A stretch of DNA of 17,979 bases, taken from assembly GCA_020859875.1 (NCBI GenBank), contig JAJBVJ010000069.1, positions 1 through 17,979 of the forward strand. The letters run 5' to 3'. The position numbers and the translations under genes are program-made. This stretch comes from Rikenellaceae bacterium. Its GTDB lineage: Bacteria > Bacteroidota > Bacteroidia > Bacteroidales > Rikenellaceae. Shown one piece after another: positions 1 to 8,289 of this stretch. The first letter of the stretch is position 1. Each line of letters begins with the position of its first letter. The notes below the pieces were generated by a model that worked only from the letters and a program-made list of their open reading frames with translations, made no database searches and was not told the DNA's origin.

Positions 1-2
1 AC

Positions 3-794
3 CGCCGCATGAGGCTCCACGTCGGATTCAGCAAGAACGGTATCGACTGGGAAAGAGAACACCAGCCCCTGAAGTTCCAGTGCGACGATCCGGAGATAGG
101 CGAGTGGGTGTACGGCTATGACCCCCGCGTCTGCTTCATCGAAGACAGGTACTACGTGACCTGGTGCAACGGCTACCACGGCCCCACCATCGGGGTCGCC
201 TATACATACGATTTCAAAACATTCCATCAGCTTGAAAATGCCTTCCTCCCGTTCAACCGCAACGGGGTGATGTTCCCGCGCAAGATCGGTGGCAACTTCG
301 CTATGGTTTCCCGCCCGAGCGACAACGGCCACACCCCCTTCGGCGATATATTTTACAGCGAATCGCCCGACCTGGTCTACTGGGGACGCCACCGCCATGT
401 GATGTCGCCGGCCGCTTTCGAACAGAGCGCATGGCAGTGCACCAAGATCGGTGCGGGGCCTATCCCGATAGAGACCACCGAAGGATGGCTGATGCTCTAT
501 CACGGGGTACTCGCTTCGTGCAACGGTTTCGTTTACAGCTTCGGCTCTGCCCTGCTCGACCTGGAACAGCCCTGGAAGGTGACGCACCGCAGCGGCCCCT
601 ACCTTATCTCGCCCCAGAAGCTCTACGAATGCGTCGGTGACGTACCCAACGTAACCTTCCCGTGCGCTTCGCTCCACGACGCCCAGACGGGGCGCATTGC
701 AGTTTACTACGGTTGCGCCGATACCGTTACCGGCCTTGCGTTCGGCTATGCGGACGAAATTGTGGAATTCACCAAAAAGACCTCCATAATTTAA
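3..794 (+). CDS. GH130 family beta-mannoside phosphorylase (5'-truncated by window edge)
   Basis: Glycoside hydrolase family 130 enzyme; these cleave beta-mannosides, mostly by phosphorolysis, releasing mannose-1-phosphate. The reading frame is open to the left edge. The first ATG (position 9) lies inside the conserved domain ([10 protein letters not shown]), so about 60-80 N-terminal residues are probably outside the window. Visible family marks, numbered from that ATG, are the Y-D-P-R-V segment with Asp38 as likely general acid, the R-N-G-V-M-F-P-R and V-S-R-P stretches of the substrate/phosphate site, and G-A-G-P-I-P followed by G-W-L-M-L-Y-H-G-V. Being next to a GH92 mannosidase and an FHS sugar symporter, it most resembles the Bacteroides Man-beta-1,4-GlcNAc phosphorylase role (BT1033 type), acting in the cytoplasm. 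Exact substrate is inference; some GH130 members are beta-1,2-mannosidases. Any signal peptide would be outside the window. Confidence 0.88.
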   Translation, partial: RRMRLHVGFSKNGIDWEREHQPLKFQCDDPEIGEWVYGYDPRVCFIEDRYYVTWCNGYHGPTIGVAYTYDFKTFHQLENAFLPFNRNGVMFPRKIGGNFAMVSRPSDNGHTPFGDIFYSESPDLVYWGRHRHVMSPAAFEQSAWQCTKIGAGPIPIETTEGWLMLYHGVLASCNGFVYSFGSALLDLEQPWKVTHRSGPYLISPQKLYECVGDVPNVTFPCASLHDAQTGRIAVYYGCADTVTGLAFGYADEIVEFTKKTSII

Positions 795-829
795 TCCCCG
801 CCGCTCGGCGCCCCATTCAGCAATTACGG

Positions 830-858
830 GGAACCTTACCGCGGTGCGGTAAGGTTCC
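830..858 (+). terminator. Perfect hairpin between the GH130 and GH92 genes (terminator or partial attenuator)
   Basis: Positions 830-842 (GGAACCTTACCGC) pair perfectly with 846-858 (GCGGTAAGGTTCC), leaving a 3-base loop, followed by the short run TTTATAAA. This looks like an intrinsic terminator with a weak U tract. Only 27 bases separate the hairpin from the GH92 start, too little for a separate full promoter after it. Either the promoter of the next gene overlaps the hairpin or transcription reads through, making it an expression-balancing attenuator or mRNA-stabilising stem. Confidence 0.7.
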
Positions 859-885
859 TTTATAAATCATAAAACTTACTCCGCG

Positions 886-3132
886 ATGAAGAAAGTTTTA
901 CCGGCCCTGCTGGCCGTCCTGTTTGCATACGGCCCGCTCCGGGCCCAGGAACCGGTCGACTATGTCGACCCGTTCATCGGTACCACCAATTTCGGCACCA
1001 CCAACCCCGGCGCAGTAAGTCCGCGCGGAATGATGTCCGTCACCCCTTTCAACGTGATGGGTTCCCAGGATAACGTCTACGACAAAGACGCCCGCTGGTG
1101 GTCGACCCCCTACGAATACCACAATGTCTTTTTTACGGGGTTCTCGCACGTCAACCTCAGCGGCGTGGGATGCCCCGAACTCGGTTCTCTTCTTTTGATG
1201 CCCACCGCCGGAGAACTCGAATTCGACTATAAGGAGTACGGAAGTAAATATACGGATGAGGCTGCGACCCCCGGTTACTACACCAATACTCTCACCAAAT
1301 ATGGCATCGTGACCGAAGTCACGGCAACCGAAAGGTGTGCGCTCACCCGCTTCACATTCCCCGAAGGACAGTCCAATATCCTGATGAACCTGGGCGAAGG
1401 GCTGACCAACGAGAGCGGTGCCTTCCTCAGAAGGGTTTCCGATAGCGAGATCGAGGGTATGAAACTGCTTGGAACCTTCTGCTACAATTCCCAGGCGGTA
1501 TTCCCGATCTACTTCGTGATGAGGGTTCAGAAGGCCCCCCGGGCCACCGGCTACTTCAAGAAGCAGCGCCCGATGTACGGCGTAGAGGCCCAGTGGGATC
1601 CCGACCATGGCCGCTATAAAAACTACTATAAATACCATAAGGAGATCGCCGGCGACGATATAGGTGCATATTTCACCTACGATACCGCCCAAGGCGAACA
1701 GATCGAAGTCCACATCGGCGTATCTTTCGTCAGTATGGAAAATGCCCGGCTTAACCTCGACGTGGAGCTCGATGGCAAAGACTTCGATGCCGTGCGTGCA
1801 CAGACGCGTGAAAAATGGAACCGCGAGCTGTCGAAGATAAAAGTGGAAGGGGGAACCGAGGATCAGCGAACTGTATTCTACACCGCCCTCTACCACACCA
1901 TGATCCACCCCAATATCCTGAGCGACGTCAATATGGAATATCCGGCCACGGAGAACCCGGAGATAAGAACGGGAACCGAGGAGCGATACACGGTATTCTC
2001 ACTGTGGGACACCTACCGCAACTTCCATCAGCTTATGACCCTGGTCTATCCCGACGACCAGCGCAAAATGCTGAACAGCATGATGGACACCTACCTTTCG
2101 TCGGGATGGATGCCCAAGTGGGAACTATACGGGCGTGAAACCCTCACCATGGAGGGCGATCCCGCCATTGCGGTCTTTGTGGACAGCTATTTCAAAGGAC
2201 TTCGGGACTGGGATCTCGAGACGGCATGGGAGGCCTTCTATAAATCGGCAATGACCCCCGGCCCGCAGAATTTCCTTCGCCCGGACAACGACGACTATCT
2301 CGCCTTGGGCTACGTTCCCATCCGCAGCGAGTTCGACAATTCGGGCTCGCAGGCCCTCGAATACAACGTTGCGGACTGGGCCCTCTCCCGATTCGCCGAG
2401 GCTCTCGGGAAAAAAGAAGAAGCAAAATATTTCTACGACCGTTCGCTGGGTTACCGTTATTATTACGATCCACAGTTCGGCACCTTCCGACCCAAGAACC
2501 CCGACGGCACTTTCTACTCACCGTTCGACCCCGTGCTGGGCGCAGACTTCGAAGAGAATCCCGGCTTCCATGAGGGCAATGCCTGGAACTATACTTTCGC
2601 CGTTCCCCACGACATTTACGGGCTTGCGAAACTAATGGGCGGCAGTAAAAACTTCACCGACAAACTCCAAAGCGTTTTCGACAACGGCTATTACGATCCG
2701 GCCAACGAACCGGACATAACATACCCCTACCTTTTCAGCTACTTCAAAGGGTATGAGTGGAAAACCCCCATGCACGTTCGCAGCCTGCTGGAAGAGTATT
2801 TCACCACCCGGCCGGACGGCATCCCGGGTAACGACGATACGGGCACCATGTCGGCATGGGCTATCTTCAGCATGATGGGATTCTATCCCGATGTTCCGGC
2901 CGACCCCTCTTATACGCTCACCTCCCCGGTTTTCGACCGCATTACCATCGAGCTCGACCCGAGGTATTACCAAAATGAGCGGCTGGTTATCGAAACCCGC
3001 AGAACCTCGCCCGAGGATATTTATATCGGCTCGGTCGAAGTGGGCGGACGCAAACACAAAGGCTACCGGATAAGCCACGACGAACTGGTCGGTGCCGGAA
3101 AGATAGTTTTCGATCTTAAAGCCAAGCCGTAA
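886..3132 (+). CDS. GH92 family alpha-mannosidase, periplasmic
   Basis: Calcium-dependent inverting exo-alpha-mannosidase of glycoside hydrolase family 92, the family Bacteroides uses to trim mannose from N-glycans and yeast mannan. A hydrophobic signal peptide ends near residue 20 (L-R-A before Q), with no lipobox, so the enzyme is probably soluble in the periplasm. The mature protein begins with the family signature D-P-F-I-G-T...N-P-G-A-V-S-P-R-G-M. The proposed catalytic acid is Glu563 in H-E-G-N-A-W-N-Y-T-F-A-V-P-H-D. The proposed base lies at Asp650/Asp651 in G-N-D-D-T-G-T-M-S-A-W near the C-terminus. At 748 residues it is full length. In well-known alpha-1,2 enzymes the first motif reads G-H-T-x-P-G-A, but here His is absent (G-T-T-N-P-G-A), so linkage preference is uncertain. 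The stop lies 13 bases before the hydrolase gene, indicating one operon. Confidence 0.95.
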   Translation: MKKVLPALLAVLFAYGPLRAQEPVDYVDPFIGTTNFGTTNPGAVSPRGMMSVTPFNVMGSQDNVYDKDARWWSTPYEYHNVFFTGFSHVNLSGVGCPELGSLLLMPTAGELEFDYKEYGSKYTDEAATPGYYTNTLTKYGIVTEVTATERCALTRFTFPEGQSNILMNLGEGLTNESGAFLRRVSDSEIEGMKLLGTFCYNSQAVFPIYFVMRVQKAPRATGYFKKQRPMYGVEAQWDPDHGRYKNYYKYHKEIAGDDIGAYFTYDTAQGEQIEVHIGVSFVSMENARLNLDVELDGKDFDAVRAQTREKWNRELSKIKVEGGTEDQRTVFYTALYHTMIHPNILSDVNMEYPATENPEIRTGTEERYTVFSLWDTYRNFHQLMTLVYPDDQRKMLNSMMDTYLSSGWMPKWELYGRETLTMEGDPAIAVFVDSYFKGLRDWDLETAWEAFYKSAMTPGPQNFLRPDNDDYLALGYVPIRSEFDNSGSQALEYNVADWALSRFAEALGKKEEAKYFYDRSLGYRYYYDPQFGTFRPKNPDGTFYSPFDPVLGADFEENPGFHEGNAWNYTFAVPHDIYGLAKLMGGSKNFTDKLQSVFDNGYYDPANEPDITYPYLFSYFKGYEWKTPMHVRSLLEEYFTTRPDGIPGNDDTGTMSAWAIFSMMGFYPDVPADPSYTLTSPVFDRITIELDPRYYQNERLVIETRRTSPEDIYIGSVEVGGRKHKGYRISHDELVGAGKIVFDLKAKP

Positions 3133-3145
3133 AAGACTCTCCGCA

Positions 3146-4144
3146 ATGAAAAAGGCAGTTTTATTCTTAATCTTCCTTTGTATCTCTACTCCTTTCCATG
3201 GGTATGGGCAGCAGACGGTGCAGAAATATGTGGTACAGACCGACTACCTGCTCTACCTGCCCGAGGGTTACGATGCCGATACCACGGCGCGGTGGCCCCT
3301 GGGGATCTTTCTGCACGGTGCCGGGGAGACAGGCACCGATATTGAAAAGATCAAGGTACACGGCCTGCCCAAGCTCGTCGAGCAGGGGATGCAGTTTCCT
3401 TTCATAGGAATTTCCCCTCAGTCGCGCCAGTACGGATGGCAGCCCCGCACGGTAAAAGGTATTGCGGACGATGCGGTGGCAAAGTACCGGGTAGACACCG
3501 ACCGTCTCTATCTCACCGGCCTGAGCATGGGCGGCATCGGCACGTGGGCTACGGCGATGGAATATCCGGGATTCTTTGCGGCTATCCTTCCCATCTGCGG
3601 CGGAGGTGATCCCGAGCGGGCCTATACCCTCGCCTATACTCCTGTGTGGAATTTCCACGGGGATGCGGACGACGTGGTACCCATGGAGCGGTCGGAGGTT
3701 ATCGTGGAAGCGGCACGAAGGTATAACCCCGCTGTGAAATTTACGGCCTACCCCGGTGTCAAGCACGACAGCTGGACACAGACCTATGAAAATCCCGAGG
3801 TGTGGGAATGGCTGCTCGGCCAAAGCAAGTTCCGCTTCCGGGAGGCGCAGATTGTCCCGGACATACTGCCGGAATATGCAGGGGAATACATTCCGGAGAC
3901 CCACCTTGGAACCGACCGAGCCGATGACCCGAATAATGTTATCATCATTGAACCTTCCGGCAATACTCTCCAGTACATAGATGGTAAATACAGTAGAACA
4001 TATTACCCTGCCGGCGGGGACGTTTTCTTTTCTTCGCCCGATTCGTTCAGCCATATCCGATTCGTCAGGGACAGCGGCGGCAAGGTTATTTCCATGAGTT
4101 ACTTCCATCCGGAAGGGATACAAACCAGGGTAAGGAAAGATTGA
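3146..4144 (+). CDS. Secreted alpha/beta-hydrolase (esterase-like) with C-terminal DUF3471-like beta domain
   Basis: Serine hydrolase of the dienelactone hydrolase / poly-hydroxybutyrate depolymerase-like group, probably a periplasmic carbohydrate or lipid esterase. A signal peptide spans about residues 1-21 (ending G-Y-G before Q-Q). The oxyanion region is I-F-L-H-G-A-G-E. The nucleophile is Ser127 in G-L-S-M-G-G, the acid probably Asp175 in F-H-G-D-A-D-D-V-V-P, and the base His207 in G-V-K-H-D-S-W. Residues about 230-332 form a separate segment (L-P-E-Y-A-G-E-Y ... F-V-R-D-S-G-G-K-V) that looks like the DUF3471 beta domain found at the end of some serine beta-lactamase-type proteins; this match is by eye. 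The gene starts 13 bases after the GH92 stop and belongs to the mannosidase operon, so an acyl or acetyl group on a mannose-containing glycan is a plausible but unproven substrate. Confidence 0.82.
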   Translation: MKKAVLFLIFLCISTPFHGYGQQTVQKYVVQTDYLLYLPEGYDADTTARWPLGIFLHGAGETGTDIEKIKVHGLPKLVEQGMQFPFIGISPQSRQYGWQPRTVKGIADDAVAKYRVDTDRLYLTGLSMGGIGTWATAMEYPGFFAAILPICGGGDPERAYTLAYTPVWNFHGDADDVVPMERSEVIVEAARRYNPAVKFTAYPGVKHDSWTQTYENPEVWEWLLGQSKFRFREAQIVPDILPEYAGEYIPETHLGTDRADDPNNVIIIEPSGNTLQYIDGKYSRTYYPAGGDVFFSSPDSFSHIRFVRDSGGKVISMSYFHPEGIQTRVRKD

Positions 4145-4204
4145 AGTTTTGTTACCTTTACGGGAAGAATTCTAAAACACTAAACCATATCTTAATCGCA
4201 GTTT

Positions 4205-5404
4205 ATGAATCAGACCTCAAGAAATTACGCGGTGCCGTTGGCATTCATAGGGATGATGTTCTTCGCCATTGGGTTCGCCCTGGGCATAAACTCATTCCTT
4301 GTTCCGGTGCTCGAAGGTGCGCTCGACATCAGCGGTGGAACCTCCTACCTGATTATCGCAGCCACGTTCCTGCCCTTCCTTTTGTTCGGTTATCCGGCAT
4401 CTATGACCATTAAAGCTATCGGCTACAAACGGACGATGGCATTATCCTTTGCCATATTCGCCGTAGCTATGGCTTTGTTCATACCGGCCGCATCGCTCGC
4501 CAGCTTCCCGCTCTTTCTGGCGGCCTCCTTTTTAAGCGGCACCGGCAACGCTTTCCTTCAGGCCTCGGTTAACCCCTATACCACGATCCTGGGCCCGCTC
4601 GAAAGTGCCGCCAAGAGGATCAGCATAATGGGTATATGCAATAAACTGGCATGGCCCATAGCCCCATTGTTCCTGGCACTGGTGATCGGGAAAGAGGTAA
4701 GTCAAACTACGCTGGAAGACCTGAACACCCCGTTTGTTATAATTATAGGGATATTTATACTGCTGGGCATAATCTCGCTCCTTGCACCCCTTCCGGAAGT
4801 AAAGGCGCAGGGTGAAGACGAGGAAACTGCCGAAGACTGCCCGTATGCGAATTCGAAGACTTCGATAATGCAATTCCCCCACCTGCTGCTGGGGTGTCTG
4901 GCACTGTTCTTTTATGTAGGCGCAGAGACAGTCTCTCTATCGACCCTCGTCGACTATGCCAGTACATACAGGCAGGCTAATCCCGAACGGTATGCCTGGA
5001 TCGGGCCGATCGGTATGGTGATCGGCTATATCTGTGGGATTATCCTGATACCTAAATACCTCAGCCAGTCGACGGCCCTGCTGATATGTTCGATAATAGC
5101 CATTGCCGGATCGCTTCTGGTAGTTCTGCTCCCCGCCGCGGTCTCCATATGGGCCATCGCCCTGATCGCACTGGGTTGCTCGCTGATGTGGCCGGCCTTA
5201 TGGCCCCTTGCTATGGCCGACCTGGGCAAGTTCACCAAAGCTGGTTCCTCGCTGCTGATTATGGCAATGGCCGGGCCCGTGGTAATCCTCCCGCTATTGG
5301 GTTGGCTAAAGGATACCTTCGGAATGCAAAATGCCTTCTGGTTATGTCTTCCCTGTTTCGCCTTCATTCTCTTTTATGCACTTAGGGGCTACAAAGTGCG
5401 GTAA
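4205..5404 (+). CDS. FHS-family (FucP/GluP-like) MFS sugar/H+ symporter
   Basis: Twelve-helix major facilitator of the fucose/glucose-galactose H+ symporter family. Its 399 residues are almost continuously hydrophobic, with a charged central loop (about residues 198-218, G-E-D-E-E-T-A-E-D) separating two six-helix halves. The family's Q-x-x-x-N-P segment is present as F-L-Q-A-S-V-N-P-Y in the fourth helix region, along with the G-x-x-N-S-F pattern in helix 1. In Bacteroides N-glycan loci a transporter of this class is placed next to GH130 and GH92 genes and is thought to bring Man-GlcNAc into the cytoplasm; I infer the same here. The 60-base gap from the hydrolase gene holds TACCTTTA (4153-4160), close to a TAnnTTTG -7 box but without a matching -33, so co-transcription is more likely than an internal promoter. 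Confidence 0.9.
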   Translation: MNQTSRNYAVPLAFIGMMFFAIGFALGINSFLVPVLEGALDISGGTSYLIIAATFLPFLLFGYPASMTIKAIGYKRTMALSFAIFAVAMALFIPAASLASFPLFLAASFLSGTGNAFLQASVNPYTTILGPLESAAKRISIMGICNKLAWPIAPLFLALVIGKEVSQTTLEDLNTPFVIIIGIFILLGIISLLAPLPEVKAQGEDEETAEDCPYANSKTSIMQFPHLLLGCLALFFYVGAETVSLSTLVDYASTYRQANPERYAWIGPIGMVIGYICGIILIPKYLSQSTALLICSIIAIAGSLLVVLLPAAVSIWAIALIALGCSLMWPALWPLAMADLGKFTKAGSSLLIMAMAGPVVILPLLGWLKDTFGMQNAFWLCLPCFAFILFYALRGYKVR

Positions 5405-5424
5405 GGCCTTGCAGATCATTTAAC

Positions 5425-5453
5425 ATATGGCCGGCAATAGTTGCCGGCCATAT
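5425..5453 (+). terminator. Intrinsic terminator of the mannosidase/transporter operon
   Basis: Perfect 13-bp stem: ATATGGCCGGCAA (5425-5437) and TTGCCGGCCATAT (5441-5453), with a TAG loop, followed by CGTTTTA. It begins 20 bases after the transporter stop codon. The GGCAA-N3-TTGCC core resembles that of the 12145-12187 terminator. Confidence 0.85.
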
Positions 5454-5519
5454 CGTTTTATAGAAAGATATAATCTTGGGAAAAATGAAACCTTGTGGTA
5501 CGAATCAGTAGGTTTTTGT

Positions 5520-5527
5520 TAAATTTG
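5520..5527 (+). promoter_or_regulatory. Candidate -7 box of the DUF3575 gene
   Basis: TAAATTTG matches the Bacteroidetes -7 consensus TAnnTTTG exactly. The nearest upstream TTG (5493-5495) is 24 bases away, longer than the usual 19-20, so the -33 is not convincing. Transcription starting near 5533 would leave a leader of about 40 bases before the ATG at 5573 and would exclude starts upstream of that. Confidence 0.4.
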
Positions 5528-5572
5528 CATTTCGACCGACCCGAATATTATCCATCTATGCCCTATTTCGCC

Positions 5573-6139
5573 ATGAAGAAAACTCTAATTTGCCTTTTAT
5601 TGTCCCTTTTTATCGTAACCGCAGCCACGTCGCAAACCTATATTAAGTTCAACGCGCTTTACTGGCTTGCCGGGATCACTAACGTATCGGTTGAAACGAA
5701 GCTCGGCAATCATTTTACCTACAATAACGACCTTATCGCCTCTCCCTGGAAAAGCGTCTCGGGCAATCCTATGATGTTTGCGGAATTTATCCCGGAACTT
5801 CGTTACTACCCCAACGAGGCTTTCCGTGGATTTTATGCCGGAGCCTACGCTACATCCCATGTCTTCAAGATGTGTAAATGGAATTATTGGAACACGAATT
5901 ACTATCAAAAAGGATGGGGCTTCGGTGCGGGACTCAATTTGGGTTATGAAGTACCGATAAACGACCGTTGGCTCTTGGATGTTTATGCCAGCGGGGGGTG
6001 GCAGGTATCCAGGTACCGGGGCTTTCTCAAAAGTGACGGATCGCAACACTTAAAGCTTAACAACAGCGGTGAATGGCTCCCGTACCGTATTGGCATTACA
6101 TTTGCTTACAAGTTGGGCACAGGCAAGGTTAACCATTAA
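5573..6139 (+). CDS. DUF3575 family outer-membrane protein
   Basis: A 188-residue protein of the DUF3575 type, common in Bacteroidetes and predicted to be a small outer-membrane beta-barrel; function unknown. The frame is open from 5495, but I chose the ATG at 5573. It begins a standard signal peptide (M-K-K-T-L-I-C-L-L-L-S-L-F, cleavage after A-A-T-S), and the upstream codons overlap the probable promoter. The mature protein opens with Y-I-K-F-N-A-L-Y-W-L-A-G-I-T-N-V-S-V-E, like the family's L-K-x-N-x-L-Y-x-x-x-x-x-x-N-x-x-V-E start. It continues with F-I-P-E-L-R-Y-Y-P and G-F-Y-A-G-A-Y, then alternating aromatic and polar strands ending at the C-terminus. It stands alone between two operons, after a terminator and before the capsule promoter, so its neighbours say little about its job. 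Confidence 0.8.
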   Translation: MKKTLICLLLSLFIVTAATSQTYIKFNALYWLAGITNVSVETKLGNHFTYNNDLIASPWKSVSGNPMMFAEFIPELRYYPNEAFRGFYAGAYATSHVFKMCKWNYWNTNYYQKGWGFGAGLNLGYEVPINDRWLLDVYASGGWQVSRYRGFLKSDGSQHLKLNNSGEWLPYRIGITFAYKLGTGKVNH

Positions 6140-6155
6140 AATAAAGTTGCCTGCG

Positions 6156-6184
6156 GATGCAATTTAATCGCCATTAATTGCATC
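6156..6184 (+). terminator. Weak hairpin downstream of the DUF3575 gene
   Basis: GATGCAATTTAA (6156-6167) pairs with TTAATTGCATC (6174-6184) with one bulged T and a 6-base loop. It is AT-rich and has no T run after it, so termination would be weak. It lies between the DUF3575 stop and the capsule promoter. Confidence 0.35.
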
Positions 6185-6213
6185 TGAATAATAACGGTTT
6201 AAGGGGAAAGGAG

Positions 6214-6244
6214 TTTGAATTTTAAACATCTTTCATTACTTTCG
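6214..6244 (+). promoter_or_regulatory. Bacteroidetes-type promoter of the capsule cassette
   Basis: TTTG at 6214-6217 (-33), 19-base spacer, then TACTTTCG at 6237-6244 (-7; one mismatch from TAnnTTTG). Transcription would begin about 6250, giving a leader of about 20 bases before the ATG at 6272. The in-frame TTG at 6215 lies within the -33 box and is therefore not the start codon. Confidence 0.6.
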
Positions 6245-6271
6245 TATACCCAAACCCATAGCCAACTTGAT

Positions 6272-8280
6272 ATGCGTACCGCTAATTTTATGAGATACCC
6301 CTATTTAGTCAGTCGAAAACATTTTGCCCCAAGATGGATAGTCTTTGTAATAGATGTCTTGTTAAGTTGCCTGGCTTTACTTTCGGCAATATTCGTTTCG
6401 GCCAGCCTGGGTACGTATAAAACGGATTGGCGGGTACTTGCCGGCTTCTGCTTTATCATCCTGGGGATCCGACTGATCGGTTTTATTATTTTCAGGACCT
6501 ATTCGGGGATCATCCGTTATACCAGTACCCAGGACATAATGTGGATATTTTATTGCCTAACCGCCGGAGAGGTTGCAATCTTCGGAGTAAATGCAATACT
6601 GTATTTCGTTTCCCCGGCCTTGTTCACCGGATTCTCCTTCCTGGTCATCGAATATTTCATTCTCCTGGGATTGATGATATCGAGCAGGCTCGTTTTCAAA
6701 ACCCTGTTTGCAAATAATTTTGTGACCATCCGCGAACGGAAGAACGTGGTGATCTACGGGAGCGAGCAATATCTGATAATGCTCAAGCATGTCCTTGCCA
6801 ATACACCCAATATACAGTTTCATATCTCCGCTTTTATCGATCCCTCGAACCGAAGTGCCGGGAAGATACTGGCCGGAGTAAAAATATGCAAATACAAACA
6901 GCTTCCCGACATCTTTATAAAGGACGATGTCGACATGCTGATCATCGCCCAGAAGCTCATTAACGTTACCCGCAAAAAAGAACTTGTCGAACTCTGCTCG
7001 GAGTTCAAAGTCGAGATCAAAGAGGCCCCCAACCTGGATAAACTGGTGAGCGGCGACTTCTCCATAAACAATATCCGGAATATCCGGATCGAAGACCTGC
7101 TCGAACGGGGAGTGATAGAGCTCGACGACGATAACGTGCGCCAGCAGTTAAGGGGTAAATCCATTTTGGTCACGGGCGCGGCCGGTTCATCGGAGGCGAA
7201 ATCGTGCGGCAGCTCACCCGTTTCGAGCCCCGTCGTATAATCCTGCTCGACATTGCCGAATCTCCGTTGTACGACATAGAGCTCGAACTGCTCGAGATTC
7301 TTAAATTCAACGATTTTGCAATAGAGTTGGCCAGTATCCGCGATAAGGAAGTGCTGGAAACCATCTTCCGCAAATACCACCCCGAGATCGTTTATCATGC
7401 CGCGGCATACAAACACGTCCCGATGATCGAGAATCTGCCAATCGAAGGGGTGAAAACCAACATAATCGGCACCAGAAATGTTGCCGACCTTGCCGTAACA
7501 TACGGGTGCGAAAAGTTCGTTATGGTCTCCACCGACAAGGCTGTAAACCCCACCAATGTGATGGGATGTACCAAGCGCATGGCAGAAATATACATTCAGT
7601 CACTCAATAAAAATGTCAAGACAGCTTTCGTCACAACCCGTTTCGGGAACGTTCTCGGATCGAACGGGTCCGTTATACCCCGTTTCGCAAGACAGATCGA
7701 GGACGGCGGTCCCGTAACGGTCACCCACCCCGAGATTACCCGCTTCTTTATGACCATTCCCGAAGCGTGCCAGCTCGTATTGCAGGCGGGAGCACTCGGA
7801 CAGGGAGGTGAAATCTTCGTCTTCGATATGGGAGAGAGCGTAAGAATAGTAGACCTTGCAAAGAATATGATCCGCCTGTCGGGATATGAATTGGGCAAGG
7901 AAATCAAAATCATCTATACGGGTCTTCGGCCGGGCGAAAAGCTCTACGAAGAGGTGCTCAATAAAGAGGAGGAGGTACTACCGACCCTGTACAAGAGGAT
8001 CAACAGGGCCAAGGTGCGGGAATATGACTTCGCCGAGATAAAAAAGATATACGATTACCTCGGAACGACCCTTCCCTACCAGAACGATTTTAACGTCATC
8101 CGGATAATGAAAATAGTGGTGCCCGAGTTCAAGTCCAACAATTCGATCTATGAAAAGATCGACGACATCCTCAAGGAAAAAAAGAACGGTTCGCTGCTTA
8201 GCCGCATACTCGATTCTCCGGAGATGGAAAAAGCCCTTGCCCAGGGACTCGAGATAGAAAAAAGTCCTGTCATCAATTAA
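6272..8280 (+). pseudogene. Frameshifted WbpM/PglF/CapD-type membrane nucleotide-sugar 4,6-dehydratase
   Basis: Large membrane-bound UDP-sugar 4,6-dehydratase that would make UDP-4-keto-6-deoxy-HexNAc, the precursor of sugars such as QuiNAc, FucNAc or bacillosamine, for a surface polysaccharide. The N-terminal half has four membrane helices (about residues 20-140) and a Rossmann-like domain. The C-terminal half is the catalytic SDR domain: Y-H-A-A-A-Y-K-H-V-P, S-T-D-K-A-V-N-P (Asp422, Lys423), and M-G-C-T-K with Met431 where classic SDRs have Tyr, as in PglF/WbpM. The reading frame breaks at about 7187: G-A-A-G-S runs into the wrong frame and stops at 7240, while G-G-E-I-V-R-Q-L continues in the +1 frame. 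One missing base after GGTTC would restore the loop G-A-A-G-S-I-G and a 669-residue protein. The downstream piece alone lacks the NAD loop. It is a true lesion or a sequence error. Start 6272 was chosen from the promoter position; 6290 is an alternative. Confidence 0.85.
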
Positions 8281-8289
8281 TATTTACCC

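Noticed and set aside
898..1908. Long open frame of 336 codons on the minus strand inside the GH92 gene
   Set aside because: It lies opposite a gene with clear GH92 motifs, its translation resembles no family I know, and long antisense frames are common in GC-rich coding DNA.
3167..4123. Long open frame of 318 codons on the minus strand inside the hydrolase gene
   Set aside because: The plus strand has a signal peptide and intact catalytic triad; the antisense translation shows no domain or signal.
5495..5572. Upstream extension of the DUF3575 gene
   Set aside because: The added residues precede a complete signal peptide and overlap the probable promoter.
6215..6217. TTG start codon for the dehydratase
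   Set aside because: It falls within the TTTG -33 promoter box, upstream of the likely transcription start; the ATG at 6272 fits better.
7180..7200. Programmed ribosomal frameshift in the dehydratase gene
   Set aside because: There is no slippery heptamer or homopolymer at GGCCGGTTCATCGG and no obvious downstream stem; a simple one-base loss or sequence error explains it better.
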